Source: Deltaproteobacteria bacterium
Lineage (GTDB): Bacteria; Desulfobacterota; DSM-4660; Desulfatiglandales; Desulfatiglandaceae
Direction of reading: 5' to 3'
DNA length: 64,000 nucleotides
Assembly (NCBI GenBank): GCA_019307815.1
Contig: JAFDIV010000005.1
Coordinates: 1 to 64,000 of the forward strand
The position numbers were made by a program, and so were the translations under genes. Within the stretch, counting starts at the first letter, position 1. The number at the start of each line of letters is the position of its first letter. The notes below the pieces were generated by a model, which was not told the origin of the DNA, did no database searches, and worked only from the letters and a program-made list of their open reading frames with translations. Below are positions 1-8,246 of this stretch, piece after piece.

Positions 1-147
1 AAAGAGGGCTCCTTTCCCTCTTAGATCATTACGAGTCTTTAGCAAAGGCCGCATGAACCGCCCCGTGCGCCTGCCTGCAGTAGGCAGGGACCCGTATGCA
101 CGGTGGTGTGGGAGGGCGAAGGTCGTGAGACCTTCCCCTATCCCGAT
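1..147 (+). mobile_element. 3' end of a group II intron (bacterial class C type), partial
   Basis: The stretch AAAGGCCGCATGAACCGCC (45-63), followed by GGTGGTGTGGGAGGG (102-116), matches the domain V region of class C group II introns. It is followed by a domain VI-like hairpin (arms 118-124 and 129-135, GTGA loop) and ends in CTATCCCGAT at 138-147, the usual 3' intron end. The reverse transcriptase and 5' part would lie outside the window on the left. Domain V looks altered because a 19-base palindrome sits in its distal part (70-88) and the lower stem has extra C residues. The intron end coincides with the stop codon of the opposing gene at 147. Identification rests on remembered family consensus, not a covariance search. 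Confidence 0.7.
70..88. repeat. Short palindrome CCTGCCT-N5-AGGCAGG inside the intron tail
   Basis: Seven-base perfect arms, CCTGCCT (70-76) and AGGCAGG (82-88), surround a five-base loop. The same TAGGCAGG core recurs in the 62567-62606 palindrome, which suggests a dispersed palindromic repeat. Its place in the distal loop of intron domain V is unusual. Confidence 0.55.
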
Positions 148-842
148 TATTTTTGCTGTCGCTGTTGCATTTGTTTAAGAAGATCTTGGGCCGCCTTTCT
201 TGCCTCTTCAGGAGAGAGATCTTTCATTTGTTTTCCCATTTCCTGTTGGAATCTCTCCATACGGCTGGCCATTCTCCTGGCAGCGAACTGGGAGGTGAGG
301 CTCATGATGGCGAAGATCACGAAGATGATACCAAACACTATCCAGGCCTTCTTGCGTTGAATATTGTGAACTTCAGAGCTGGCTATTACGATCAAATAGG
401 TCATCCACAAGAGGGAGAGGATGCTACCGAGATAAGGGATGATATGGAGGATTGTTGTTATGGGGCTGATAGCAGTTACATAAGCTCCACACCGGTAAGC
501 GGTTTCATAGGATTCCTGAGATCCCAAGATCTTCCAAATGAGAAAAAGGATGAGGGCTCCCACGAATCCGAATATGGCCACCAAAATCGGCGTCAGCACA
601 ATGGAAGTCAGGGCCATACCAAAGGATTGGGCGTATCCTACACCAAAAAGGGAAAGTATGAAATTGATAACTCCTGTGACAATGCCTATTCCTACCATGA
701 AAATAAGGGGTTCCACGAATCCTCCAACCTTTGGCATTTCTCTAAAGAAGGTCGTGGCATTGGTAATGACCTTTACGGCCGTGGCAGGGATCTCACGGAC
801 AATGGTGTTGAAATCTATAGACTGTCTCGTTTCCTGTTCCAT
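147..842 (-). CDS. Yip1-family integral membrane protein
   Basis: A 231-aa protein with a Yip1-type core: an amphipathic N-terminus with the F-F-R-x-M-P-x-x-G-G motif (about residues 33-41), then about five hydrophobic segments between residues 45 and 190. The C-terminal tail (about 195-231) is charged and Gln-rich, likely cytosolic helix. The start has a good ribosome site (GGGAGGAG, 5 bases upstream). Yip1-domain proteins are polytopic membrane proteins of unknown function in bacteria. The stop codon lies at the right-hand boundary of the group II intron, so the last residues could have been altered by the insertion. No operon partner is evident; the next gene upstream starts at 1188. Confidence 0.75.
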   Translation of the reverse strand: MEQETRQSIDFNTIVREIPATAVKVITNATTFFREMPKVGGFVEPLIFMVGIGIVTGVINFILSLFGVGYAQSFGMALTSIVLTPILVAIFGFVGALILFLIWKILGSQESYETAYRCGAYVTAISPITTILHIIPYLGSILSLLWMTYLIVIASSEVHNIQRKKAWIVFGIIFVIFAIMSLTSQFAARRMASRMERFQQEMGKQMKDLSPEEARKAAQDLLKQMQQRQQK

Positions 843-909
843 AATCTCCTCCCTCTTTTATTTTTCTAGTTCACCTGGAAATAGTTCTATCAGCCGCTTT
901 TCCGAGTTG

Positions 910-1188
910 TTAAATACTCCGATTTTGGCAATTGAGCCATTCCCGGAGTGCGGGACGGACATATATATTTGTCAGGTCAAAGTGTCGCAAGGCATTGGTT
1001 ATGGTTTGGATCTGATCCTTTTTTGGGGCCTTTGAGTTTACAATGAGCAGATATCGACCCTTGAAACGGCACAGGCCGCCATTGCTGTCTCCAGTTTCTT
1101 GACTGAAGGGCTCAAAGCGGAGATCCACATGGAGCTTATAAGCAAGTTCCTCTAGATAGGTAAGAAGGATTGCCTCATTCCATGACAT
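910..1188 (-). CDS. Conserved-looking uncharacterised 92-aa protein
   Basis: A small soluble protein with no signal peptide or membrane segment. The layout of an N-terminal helix (LTYLEELAYKL), a central GGLCRFKGRYLLIVN strand pair and a C-terminal FDLTNIYVRPALREWL helix resembles small hypothetical proteins I associate with Deltaproteobacteria, but I cannot name a function. The ribosome site AAGAGCGG precedes the ATG. It is followed after about 70 bases by the Yip1 gene and preceded by another uncharacterised gene on the same strand, so the three may be co-transcribed. Confidence 0.65.
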   Translation of the reverse strand: MSWNEAILLTYLEELAYKLHVDLRFEPFSQETGDSNGGLCRFKGRYLLIVNSKAPKKDQIQTITNALRHFDLTNIYVRPALREWLNCQNRSI

Positions 1189-1216
1189 AGCCGCTCTTTA
1201 GCCGTGCAAAAGTTGT

Positions 1217-1984
1217 TTACGCAAGCAGACCCTTGAGGGAATCCCGGAGTGGGTCTGCAAGATTATTGACGGTTTCCAGGTTTATGATTTCCTGGAAGGC
1301 AGGGATTCCGGACAATTGAGTAACCTGCAAAATGAAGTCATCAGGAGGGAGAAATGTGTCCACCGGTGCCCGGAGGGTTACCACTGGTAGTCCCCCAAGG
1401 TCTTCTAAGACTGTGGTTTCAACCTTATAACGGAGGTCTTCAATAAGTTCAGCAAGGGCAGGAAAGCGATCCAGAAAAATGACCATACAAAGATGATGAA
1501 TCAGAGATTGCTTCATTTCCTCTTGCTGCCGGGCCTCTGAACCGTCTAACATGGCTTTAAGCCTGGGTAAAGAGCACTCGGTGTGATAGGACAGTACCCA
1601 TCTGCAGGGTGAGGTGATAGTTACATACTTGTCTTGGGAATCTGCAAATCGAAGTGGGTATTGAAAAGGTACTGCCTCCAATTGATTTGGTATAGGAGCA
1701 AGGGGTGCTTGTAACTTTGTGGGGAGCCCAAAGGGCTTCTGGGCTATGGCAGCGTATCGCTCTTGTAGTTCGGCAAATGCCTTGTCCGATCCTGCCACTT
1801 CTTCTGGGGTGCCGCTTTTTACAAAGGTGCCGAGCAGTCTCCTGGGAATAAACAGTGGCCTTAACACATTCAGATGTTTATTGAGGCGTCTTGCTAAGGC
1901 CTCGGAGATCTTTTCCGTGGCTCCCCTAAGTTTCAGAAATTCCTGATTGTCCAGACTTTTTCTTTGAATCTCTTTTTGGCTCAT
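1217..1984 (-). CDS. Uncharacterised 255-aa soluble protein
   Basis: I do not recognise this protein. It is soluble, with an acidic/hydrophobic C-terminal half (about residues 190-255) and no signal peptide. An upstream in-frame ATG at 1996 would add four residues, but the ATG at 1984 has the better ribosome site (GTGGGGTC). It lies 28 bases upstream of the 92-aa gene and 48 bases downstream of the 258-aa gene, all on one strand, so it is probably part of a small operon of unknown role. The open frame and spacing support a real gene; function is open. Confidence 0.6.
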   Translation of the reverse strand: MSQKEIQRKSLDNQEFLKLRGATEKISEALARRLNKHLNVLRPLFIPRRLLGTFVKSGTPEEVAGSDKAFAELQERYAAIAQKPFGLPTKLQAPLAPIPNQLEAVPFQYPLRFADSQDKYVTITSPCRWVLSYHTECSLPRLKAMLDGSEARQQEEMKQSLIHHLCMVIFLDRFPALAELIEDLRYKVETTVLEDLGGLPVVTLRAPVDTFLPPDDFILQVTQLSGIPAFQEIINLETVNNLADPLRDSLKGLLA

Positions 1985-2044
1985 GTGACCCCACATACTA
2001 TAGGTTTATAGAGCGCTCCTAGCATATAAAAACAGTCATGTCAA

Positions 2045-2821
2045 TCACTTAAGACGAACTACAAATACCTCGGCCTCGTCCGCCTCGGAGTAAGAACCAA
2101 ACAGAATGCTTTCGGGGAAACCCTCTACCTTGGCAAAGTATGAAGAGTTGGCATTCACTTCGTTTTTGACCGCCCAGGCCGTATATTCAGTATCCCCCAT
2201 TGTGATCTTTAATCCTTGCATCGGATAATTCAGTATAGAAGTTGAAGGAAGTCTACCTTTGGGACCAACTGCCTGGAAAATAATTTCACCATCTGTCACA
2301 CCAAACAGGGCGCCTTCCCAGGGCTCTGCTGCCGGGCCCACTTCAAACCATTGGCCTATTTGGGAATTGCCATAGATGTCCAGCCGATAATCAGGCTGTA
2401 GGGCCTCGGCCTTAGAGTGAACTTTGGCCACCAACTTTGCTCCAAGTCCGGCATCAGTATAAGAAAGGATATCCACGCCCTTTAGCGGAGTGGGAAGCTC
2501 AGCGGGATCAAGGGACCCTTCAGTGAGTAGAAGTACGACGGGAAATGAAAGCCCCTTTTTGGCCTGAACAGTAGTGGCGAGCAGTGAAAGCCCGTAGCGC
2601 AAAGATTCCCTTTTGAAATCCTCTTCAGCCCCCAAGATACCCCACATGGCAATTTCAGGGGCGATCAGCCTCTCTCTCGGTTTGATCCAGGCCATTTTGT
2701 CCAGATCATCTTCCCAGAAATGACCGTCCACCTCCAGGCCGTAACGATTTAGGGTCGCCATCAAGGCCTGCACCTTTTCCTTAGAAGATACTAATGAGCT
2801 GAGCCATATGGATTTTTTCAT
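2045..2821 (-). CDS. Uncharacterised 258-aa protein, possibly two-domain
   Basis: I do not recognise this protein. The N-terminal half (1-130) alternates hydrophobic strands (IWLSSLV, FPVVLLLTEG, VDILSYT) with helices, as in an alpha/beta fold. The C-terminal half (about 140-258) is strand-rich with many Gly, Trp and acidic residues. There is no signal peptide. The ATG is preceded by AAAGGA at suitable distance. It is head of the uncharacterised run that continues through 1984 and 1188. The window gives no hint of a role. Confidence 0.6.
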   Translation of the reverse strand: MKKSIWLSSLVSSKEKVQALMATLNRYGLEVDGHFWEDDLDKMAWIKPRERLIAPEIAMWGILGAEEDFKRESLRYGLSLLATTVQAKKGLSFPVVLLLTEGSLDPAELPTPLKGVDILSYTDAGLGAKLVAKVHSKAEALQPDYRLDIYGNSQIGQWFEVGPAAEPWEGALFGVTDGEIIFQAVGPKGRLPSTSILNYPMQGLKITMGDTEYTAWAVKNEVNANSSYFAKVEGFPESILFGSYSEADEAEVFVVRLK

Positions 2822-2868
2822 GATTTCGTCCTTTCAATTTATTTAGGTGATGTGTGTTTCATCCAGTA

Positions 2869-3633
2869 TCAGGCCGCAACTCCCTGCTCATGGGATGATG
2901 GGCCCACAAAAGACATAAATGTTTGAAACAACTCCGCTCCCGGCCACTGTCGCCATCTTAGCTCTCCTACCTTTGAGACCCAGTAAGGGACAAGGCTCAA
3001 AGGAATTAATCTGGGCTTGGTGTGGGTCAGTCGAGCTGTTAGCCTTGAGAGAACTGCTGATAGAGCTAAGGGTATTGAGACCTTTTCCACCTCTAAGGTA
3101 TATGGGTTTTTGCAGTGTTCAGGGGAGGAAGTGACGTTGTATTCTCGACAAACCACAGGCCTATACCGATAGATGCTACAGGATTCATTTGTCAAAAAGG
3201 GGCATTCCAGGTTCAAGGTATAATATTGCTTGGCAACGGCCAGCACCGGATCGTCAGTGTATTCAGGGCTCATGAGTGGCGTAATCATTCCCCGTTTTTG
3301 GAGTACCTTTTCGATGGCGTTGAACCTTGCCATTAATTCGGCCCGTGTATTAGGGGCCATGAAATCCAAAAGGTCCATAATGTAAAAGGCCTCGGGCGGA
3401 GATACGGGAACCATCTGTCTACAACACATTCCACAACCAGGCCCGCAGGATATCTGGCGCCCCAGAGCTTGTTCTTTTTTAATGGCTTGTTGTACAAGTA
3501 TATTTGTCAGGTCAAGGGCAGTGGGTACCACCTCGGCCAGCCGCATGGGCGCATCCTGAACCGCCACCTTTCCCCGTATTTCTCCTAAAGGTGTGGTCAA
3601 TTGGACGGAATAAAAGAGGTCTTGGTTGGCCAT
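2869..3633 (-). CDS. YkgJ-family cysteine-cluster protein
   Basis: A 254-aa protein with the YkgJ (Fe-S or Zn chelating) signature: C63-x3-C67-x2-C70-C71 in CGPGCGMCC, then a CPFL...CSIYRYRPVVCREY block about 75 residues later. These cysteines form the presumed metal site of the family, whose biochemical role is unsettled. The C-terminal 70 residues lack cysteines and are basic and hydrophobic. No strong ribosome site is seen at the ATG. It stands between the uncharacterised operon and the ankyrin gene, all on the minus strand. Confidence 0.8.
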   Translation of the reverse strand: MANQDLFYSVQLTTPLGEIRGKVAVQDAPMRLAEVVPTALDLTNILVQQAIKKEQALGRQISCGPGCGMCCRQMVPVSPPEAFYIMDLLDFMAPNTRAELMARFNAIEKVLQKRGMITPLMSPEYTDDPVLAVAKQYYTLNLECPFLTNESCSIYRYRPVVCREYNVTSSPEHCKNPYTLEVEKVSIPLALSAVLSRLTARLTHTKPRLIPLSLVPYWVSKVGELRWRQWPGAELFQTFMSFVGPSSHEQGVAA

Positions 3634-3849
3634 AGTATATTATGAGAGAGTTTTTTGAGTTCTTCTCTTGGCCCCTTTATCTGTAGCCTATGGCATATCC
3701 CGAACGATGTCAATAAGAGGAAAGGTTTTTGGTCATATGAAGCAAAGGTTACTTGGACAATCTTCTTAAATAATAATACCTCTCCAGAATTGAAATTTTC
3801 TTGGCAGGTGTGATTCAACACTTAACTTTTCAGCAAAAAGCAACAAGGC

Positions 3850-4524
3850 CTATTTCTTTGTTTGTTTCAGTAGTTCAATGATTTCTATATTTTTTTCTTT
3901 TTTGGCGTAATCAATGGCAGAGTTGCCGGTGGCATCTTTTATATGAGGGTTTGCCCCGTGTCTTAGTAAGTATTTGACCATCTCAATGCTATTAGCCATC
4001 ACGGCAAACATCAAAGGAGTGGCGCCGGTATTTGGTCCTTTTGTCATTTGAAAATTGATATTTGCACCGTGCTCAAGCAGTATGTCCAGTGTTTCAAATG
4101 ATGGCCTTTCATCCATTAGTTGACTTACGACAGCCATAAAAAATGGTGTCTGGCCTTGAGAATCGTCCACTATATCCACCCTTGCGCCTTTATCAATTAA
4201 TCTTTTGGTATAGTAGGGTGAGCGCATTACTGCCGCAAAGATAGCAGTTTGCCCCCACTTGTTAGTCTTGTTTACATCTGCTCCTTTCTCAATGAGTAAA
4301 TCAAAGCACTCCTTTAGCTCAGGATAATTGCATACTAGCATAAGCATAGTGCTTCCAGCCTCATTAGCAAGATTAGGATCTGGACACTTCTGGATAAATG
4401 CCTTGAGGCCATCAATATCCTTATCATGTACAAGTTGAAAAAAATCGTTATAGGTTTGGGCACCAAGTGAAAGAGGGAAGATAAATTGAATGGCCATTAG
4501 AAAGAAGATGATTTTTTTCATCAT
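3850..4524 (-). CDS. Secreted ankyrin-repeat protein
   Basis: A 224-aa protein with an N-terminal signal peptide (basic MMKK, hydrophobic core, LGAQ cleavage region near residue 22). It is then almost entirely ankyrin repeats: repeated G-A-D/N-(V/I)-N-x-x-x-(x)-x-G-x-T-x-(L/I)-x-x-A units at about residues 50-85, 86-120, 120-160 and 165-215. Predicted location is the periplasm, with a protein-binding role; the partner is unknown. An AAGGAGAAGG ribosome site precedes two adjacent ATG codons. Periplasmic ankyrin proteins sometimes serve as anti-toxin or anti-effector partners, but nothing here proves that. Confidence 0.8.
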   Translation of the reverse strand: MMKKIIFFLMAIQFIFPLSLGAQTYNDFFQLVHDKDIDGLKAFIQKCPDPNLANEAGSTMLMLVCNYPELKECFDLLIEKGADVNKTNKWGQTAIFAAVMRSPYYTKRLIDKGARVDIVDDSQGQTPFFMAVVSQLMDERPSFETLDILLEHGANINFQMTKGPNTGATPLMFAVMANSIEMVKYLLRHGANPHIKDATGNSAIDYAKKEKNIEIIELLKQTKK

Positions 4525-4810
4525 TTCCTTCTCCTTTCTATTTTTTTATAGGCCTAACAAAGTAACTCCTCTAACACATTTTGGTTCGTACTTGTCTGGA
4601 CGTCTTCAGGTGTAAAAGCAGCCCTCCCCGGAATAAATTCAAAGAAATCGACTATATTGTGACAGTATGGTCTTCTTTATAACGATTTAGAAATCATTTG
4701 TCAAGCAGGGCAATATTATAAGTTAGTTGGTTAATTTTTGCTATACTGTATTGATATGAAGACAAGGGAATTATCTTTTGATCCTATTTATCAGAGTTGT
4801 TCTAAGAGAG

Positions 4811-5647
4811 TTACTGCTCCACGAGCTCCACTCGCCTGTTCTTTGCGCGCCCTTCGTCTGTCTTGTTTGATGCCACAGGAGCAAGGGGCCCTACACCGTA
4901 TGCCTTGAGCCTTCCCGCGGATATCTTGTATTTGGTTGTGAGTTCATTCATTACTGCATTCGCCCTGGCTTTTGAAAGCTTCATGTTATATTCAAGTCTT
5001 CCAGCACTGTCAGTGTGCCCGACCACATATAGTTTCAAGTCTGGATTCTGCCTGAGGAGTCTTGCTATCTTCTTGAGGGCTGGCTCGGATTCCGGTTTGA
5101 TATCTGCCTTGTTAAAATCAAAGTAAATGCCATAGATCGAGGCATGGCCTGTGGTTTGAATAGCATTCATAAGGCTTTTCGCGTCCGCTACAACTTCCTG
5201 GACCATGTCGGCCTTTTCAACAATGGTGAGCTCATAGTGTTCTCCGTCATTAGTGGTATCAACGATTACCCAGTATGTCTTTCCCGCCTTCCTGAGCTTT
5301 AGATACGTTTCGCTCTTGCCTTGCTTGACTACTTTACCCCCAATTTTTTTGATGGCGTTTTGGAAGTTTCGCAAGACCTGCAGATCACTCGGCGCTTTGA
5401 ATCCCTCCTTTATCCAATAATCAGCGCTGTGTACTCTACCCTCAACCTCGATTTCATTGCCCTTTTCATCCATGAATTCCACCTTGTCGAAGTCTTTTTC
5501 CTGGCATTCGCTGAGATAATAGTTGGGTAGCCTAGTAAACATCGGATGATCCCTGCAGCCTTTGGCATCTTCCTGAGCCCAGCAAAGGTTGCTGAATACA
5601 AGTACAATAATTCCTATCAGCCAGATGGCTTGCCTTCCTCTGTCCAT
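4811..5647 (-). CDS. OmpA-family (peptidoglycan-binding) protein with signal peptide
   Basis: A 278-aa exported protein. Residues 1-24 form a signal peptide ending FSNLCWAQ. The middle (about 30-150) is an uncharacterised domain. The C-terminal 110 residues are a clear OmpA-like domain with the YFDFNKADIKPES strand-helix, the VVGHTDSAG motif, the LSKARANAVMNEL helix and the final KNRRVEL motif with the Asp and Arg that bind diaminopimelate in peptidoglycan. It probably tethers an outer-membrane or periplasmic structure to the wall. The domain arrangement resembles a family of OmpA-like proteins with an N-terminal DUF4892-like part, though I am unsure of that. Confidence 0.8.
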   Translation of the reverse strand: MDRGRQAIWLIGIIVLVFSNLCWAQEDAKGCRDHPMFTRLPNYYLSECQEKDFDKVEFMDEKGNEIEVEGRVHSADYWIKEGFKAPSDLQVLRNFQNAIKKIGGKVVKQGKSETYLKLRKAGKTYWVIVDTTNDGEHYELTIVEKADMVQEVVADAKSLMNAIQTTGHASIYGIYFDFNKADIKPESEPALKKIARLLRQNPDLKLYVVGHTDSAGRLEYNMKLSKARANAVMNELTTKYKISAGRLKAYGVGPLAPVASNKTDEGRAKNRRVELVEQ

Positions 5648-6103
5648 AGATTTGGCCTCCTACTGTTTTGTTTTGGCAGCTATTATTGGGATAAATGAAG
5701 GTCCAAGTAGCTCAAAGGTCTAATCTCGTATGATTCATCTGGCCTAATACCGATTGGGTTTCCGTTATCTGCTTGCTATTGAGAAAGGCTCCCGAGCACC
5801 AGATCCTGAGAAGGAAAGAGAAGTGGAGAACTGGATGCAAGAGCTAGCACTTTCAACAAAGAACATATCCATAGAAAAAAGTAAGTAAAAAGATAGACTA
5901 CAATAATTGCTTGTGTCAAGACTTGGCTCTATGCTTTTCTCAAGACAATCCTGACAAAGCCTTCCTGCGCAGCCATAATTTACATCGGATCATTATGTAT
6001 ATTTATAGTTTTATGCCCAGGTGTCGGACGATTTGATTTAACGTTCAGTTTAGGCCAGATGGTATTGTCCAAATCATTATGAAAGAAGTCTAGAAAGATG
6101 TCC
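5648..6103. other. 456-base gap between two minus-strand genes
   Basis: It holds the upstream region of the OmpA-type gene and a 47-codon plus-strand open fragment (5748-5888), described separately. No terminator or promoter stands out to the eye. It may be a site of past gene loss. Confidence 0.4.
5748..5888 (+). pseudogene. Coding-like fragment, probable 3' remnant of a lost gene
   Basis: An open stretch without an ATG ends in TAA at 5886. It encodes a helix-like peptide (FRYLLAIEKGS, then APDPEKEREVENWMQEL) with protein-like composition. A TTG at 5754 lacks a ribosome site. It reads as the tail of a degraded gene; the parent family is not recognised. Confidence 0.3.
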
Positions 6104-7384
6104 TTATTGTTTGGGATCATCCATGCCATCAGAAGAGGTCTTGTATGTGGAAGAGAATATAGGGGCCAACAGACGATCCTGGATGATAAGTTGGTCTGCC
6201 GAGCCAATAGTTACTGAAATTCCTTTGTCAACGCCATTTCTTGATATCACCAACATGAGTTTGGTACCTGGTGTCGCAGATTTTACTGTTTTCCCAAACA
6301 ACCTGAGATCTGCAGGGCCATGTCCCTCTATATTCACTATGATATCACCAGGCAGTATCCCAGCCTTTTCAGCAGGCCCCCCTTGGTCAACTGTTGCTAT
6401 ATAGAGGATGTCATTTCCATTTATTGAAATAGGTTGTAGCCCTATTCCAATATACCCGGGACCTCCCAGATAATACCAGGCTCTTTTCTTGTCTCCAGCC
6501 ACATAATACAAGAGGGCCAGATCGTGGCTAGTATCATACTTCATAGCGCTAGTGGCCCTATTGATTGATCTGTAGGCCTGTTCGAACTTCCCTAGGGCAG
6601 CGTTTACAAAGGCCATGCCCCTGTATCCATCCAATAGACCATATCCGTACTCTGGAGGAGCTATTTCAATGGCTTCACTGAATTTACCTAAGGCCACTTC
6701 AAAATCTCCTTTCATATAGTGACACCATCCCTGGCCGTTCAGCACATTTGTCCGTAACGAGAGGTTGCCTTCTGAAAGCTGCGCAACCTTCTCGAAATCA
6801 GCTAGGGCCCTTTCATAGTCCTCCATCAAATAATAAGTCCATCCCCTGTTATCAAGAGCCATCAAGTCTGGGGGGTGATCAGCCAATATTTGATTGAACG
6901 CCTTCAGTGCTTGACTATAAAGACCTTTTTGCCTCAGCGCGCATGCCATTCCTCGAAAAGGTACGTTCCAGTCTGGATACAGCTTTATTGCCTTTTCAAA
7001 AATATTGATGGCCCTATCATATTCACCCATCTTATAGTATGACCATGCCTGTTTGTCATAGGCCTCTTTCTTTTCTTTGGAAGAGAGATCAAGCTTGATG
7101 GCTTTTTGAAAGCAGACCGCTGCTTCTTGAAAGTCTCTTTGTTTGTAATAGGCCATCGCAAGAAGAAATAGCCCGTGTCCATCATTGGGGTTTTTCGCCA
7201 TGGAATTGCTCAGGCTGGCTAAGGTCTTAACATGTGTGTTTGTCAAGGGGTAGTGTTTGGAGGAGGGCGCAGTGCGAGCCGGTCGCGATGCACAAGTACT
7301 TAACCATAAGGGCAATAATATCACCAGGGCTCCCAAGAGCAAACTACGCAGCCCAGGTGCTTGCTCATGAAATAATTTTTTCAA
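6104..7384 (-). CDS. TPR and PDZ domain lipoprotein
   Basis: The frame is open from 7471, but a TTG at 7384, preceded by AAAGGGAT, gives a normal lipoprotein signal: LKK, a long hydrophobic stretch and the lipobox LSTC (Cys about residue 28 from this start). Then come about six tetratricopeptide repeats (NPNDGHGLFLLAMAYYKQRDF, YDKQAWSYYKMGEYDRAI, LDNRGWTYYLMEDYERAL, and others). A C-terminal PDZ-like domain of about 85 residues follows, with GIGLQPISINGNDILYIATV and GDIIVNIEGHGPADL. Predicted to be lipid-anchored in the periplasm and to act as a protein-interaction scaffold; the partner is unknown. The longer start would place the lipobox beyond residue 50, which is unusual. Confidence 0.75.
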   Translation of the reverse strand: MKKLFHEQAPGLRSLLLGALVILLPLWLSTCASRPARTAPSSKHYPLTNTHVKTLASLSNSMAKNPNDGHGLFLLAMAYYKQRDFQEAAVCFQKAIKLDLSSKEKKEAYDKQAWSYYKMGEYDRAINIFEKAIKLYPDWNVPFRGMACALRQKGLYSQALKAFNQILADHPPDLMALDNRGWTYYLMEDYERALADFEKVAQLSEGNLSLRTNVLNGQGWCHYMKGDFEVALGKFSEAIEIAPPEYGYGLLDGYRGMAFVNAALGKFEQAYRSINRATSAMKYDTSHDLALLYYVAGDKKRAWYYLGGPGYIGIGLQPISINGNDILYIATVDQGGPAEKAGILPGDIIVNIEGHGPADLRLFGKTVKSATPGTKLMLVISRNGVDKGISVTIGSADQLIIQDRLLAPIFSSTYKTSSDGMDDPKQ

Positions 7385-7761
7385 ATGTATCCCTTTTGTA
7401 TTTATCTGAGTGACTGAGATCCTCAAGGTACCATTCACTCTAACAGAAAGTTTTCCTTCAATGAAGTACATTATGCATCAGAAGCTCACAATAGTGGGAA
7501 ATTATCTGCCTTAACTTGCCAATAAGGTACAGAAAGGGGTATTGGGCTTTTTGTAAAAGAAAATGTTACAAAGTTAGGATAAGCTTGCTAAAGCGGTTAT
7601 TAATTTGGTAATTAGACACTTGGGAGGAGCTGGGCTTACTATGCCTTGAACAAGGCATTTGAGATCAAATCTGAGGGGGAAGAGGGTATATCATCGCAGA
7701 GATAAAGGGTTCCATAACGCCGCTCACGGCCAAACAAAGGGTACTGGTCCTGGCCAGGGGG
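7385..7761. other. Divergent intergenic region
   Basis: It separates the minus-strand TPR-PDZ gene from the plus-strand DUF3592 gene. A possible sigma-70 promoter (7551-7580) faces right. The DUF3592 reading frame stays open from 7675, so part of this stretch may be coding. Confidence 0.4.
7551..7580 (+). promoter_or_regulatory. Possible sigma-70 promoter for the DUF3592 gene
   Basis: TTGTAA (7551-7556), an 18-base spacer and TAGGAT (7575-7580). The spacer carries TTACAA, an inverted copy of the -35 element, so a small operator may overlap. Judged by eye only. Confidence 0.3.
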
Positions 7762-8178
7762 GTGATTTTTGTGCTCGGGGCACTATTTATGCTTTTAGAT
7801 TTGTTCAATTTTGCCAGGGGAGTAAGAAGCATCGAAGGTACCATTGTAGGGGTACAGCGGGAGCTAGGGACCACCAGCCATAGGAGTAACTGGAGGACTG
7901 CTAGAGGGCGCAGGCTTTATACTTACAGACCTGTTGTTGAGTACAAGGTGGATGGCAGGACTTACAGGTTTCTAGCAAAGGTGTCTGCGAGCGGTTATAA
8001 AGGGAAGGTGGGCAAAAAGGTGAAAGTAAATTACGATCCACGGAATACTTCCAGAGGTAGGCTTGGAGGCGCGAGGGAGTTGGCCTTTCCTGGTATCATA
8101 GGAGCGTGTGGACTGATCGCAATAATACTTGGTTTGCTGGCCCCTTCCAAGAATGCAGCCACTGTTGAGCCATCCTAA
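7762..8178 (+). CDS. DUF3592-type membrane protein
   Basis: A protein of at least 138 aa with two transmembrane segments (about 1-18 and 108-128) flanking an extracytoplasmic or cytosolic strand-rich domain: VEGT-type IEGTIVGVQRE, TYRPVVEYKVDGRTYRF and VKVNYDPRNTS. This is the DUF3592 pattern. The start is doubtful: the GTG at 7762 has poor spacing to its GGGGGG stretch and cuts the first hydrophobic segment, while the frame is open back to 7675 without ATG, GTG or TTG of good context. Function of the family is unknown. It is followed 68 bases later by the 657-aa secreted protein gene. Confidence 0.65.
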   Translation: MIFVLGALFMLLDLFNFARGVRSIEGTIVGVQRELGTTSHRSNWRTARGRRLYTYRPVVEYKVDGRTYRFLAKVSASGYKGKVGKKVKVNYDPRNTSRGRLGGARELAFPGIIGACGLIAIILGLLAPSKNAATVEPS

Positions 8179-8246
8179 GCATATGGGCTAGAAAATATCT
8201 TTTTTATTTAGGCTAATTCACATTTTGGGCGCGTTAGGAGAGTGAA

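Noticed and set aside
153-869. 238-aa plus-strand open frame opposite the Yip1 gene
   Set aside because: It lies antisense to a well supported membrane protein gene and has no ribosome site or family features; the peptide is a shadow.
3597-3821. 74-aa minus-strand frame overlapping the YkgJ gene start
   Set aside because: No ribosome site, no recognisable features, and it overlaps the real gene in another frame.
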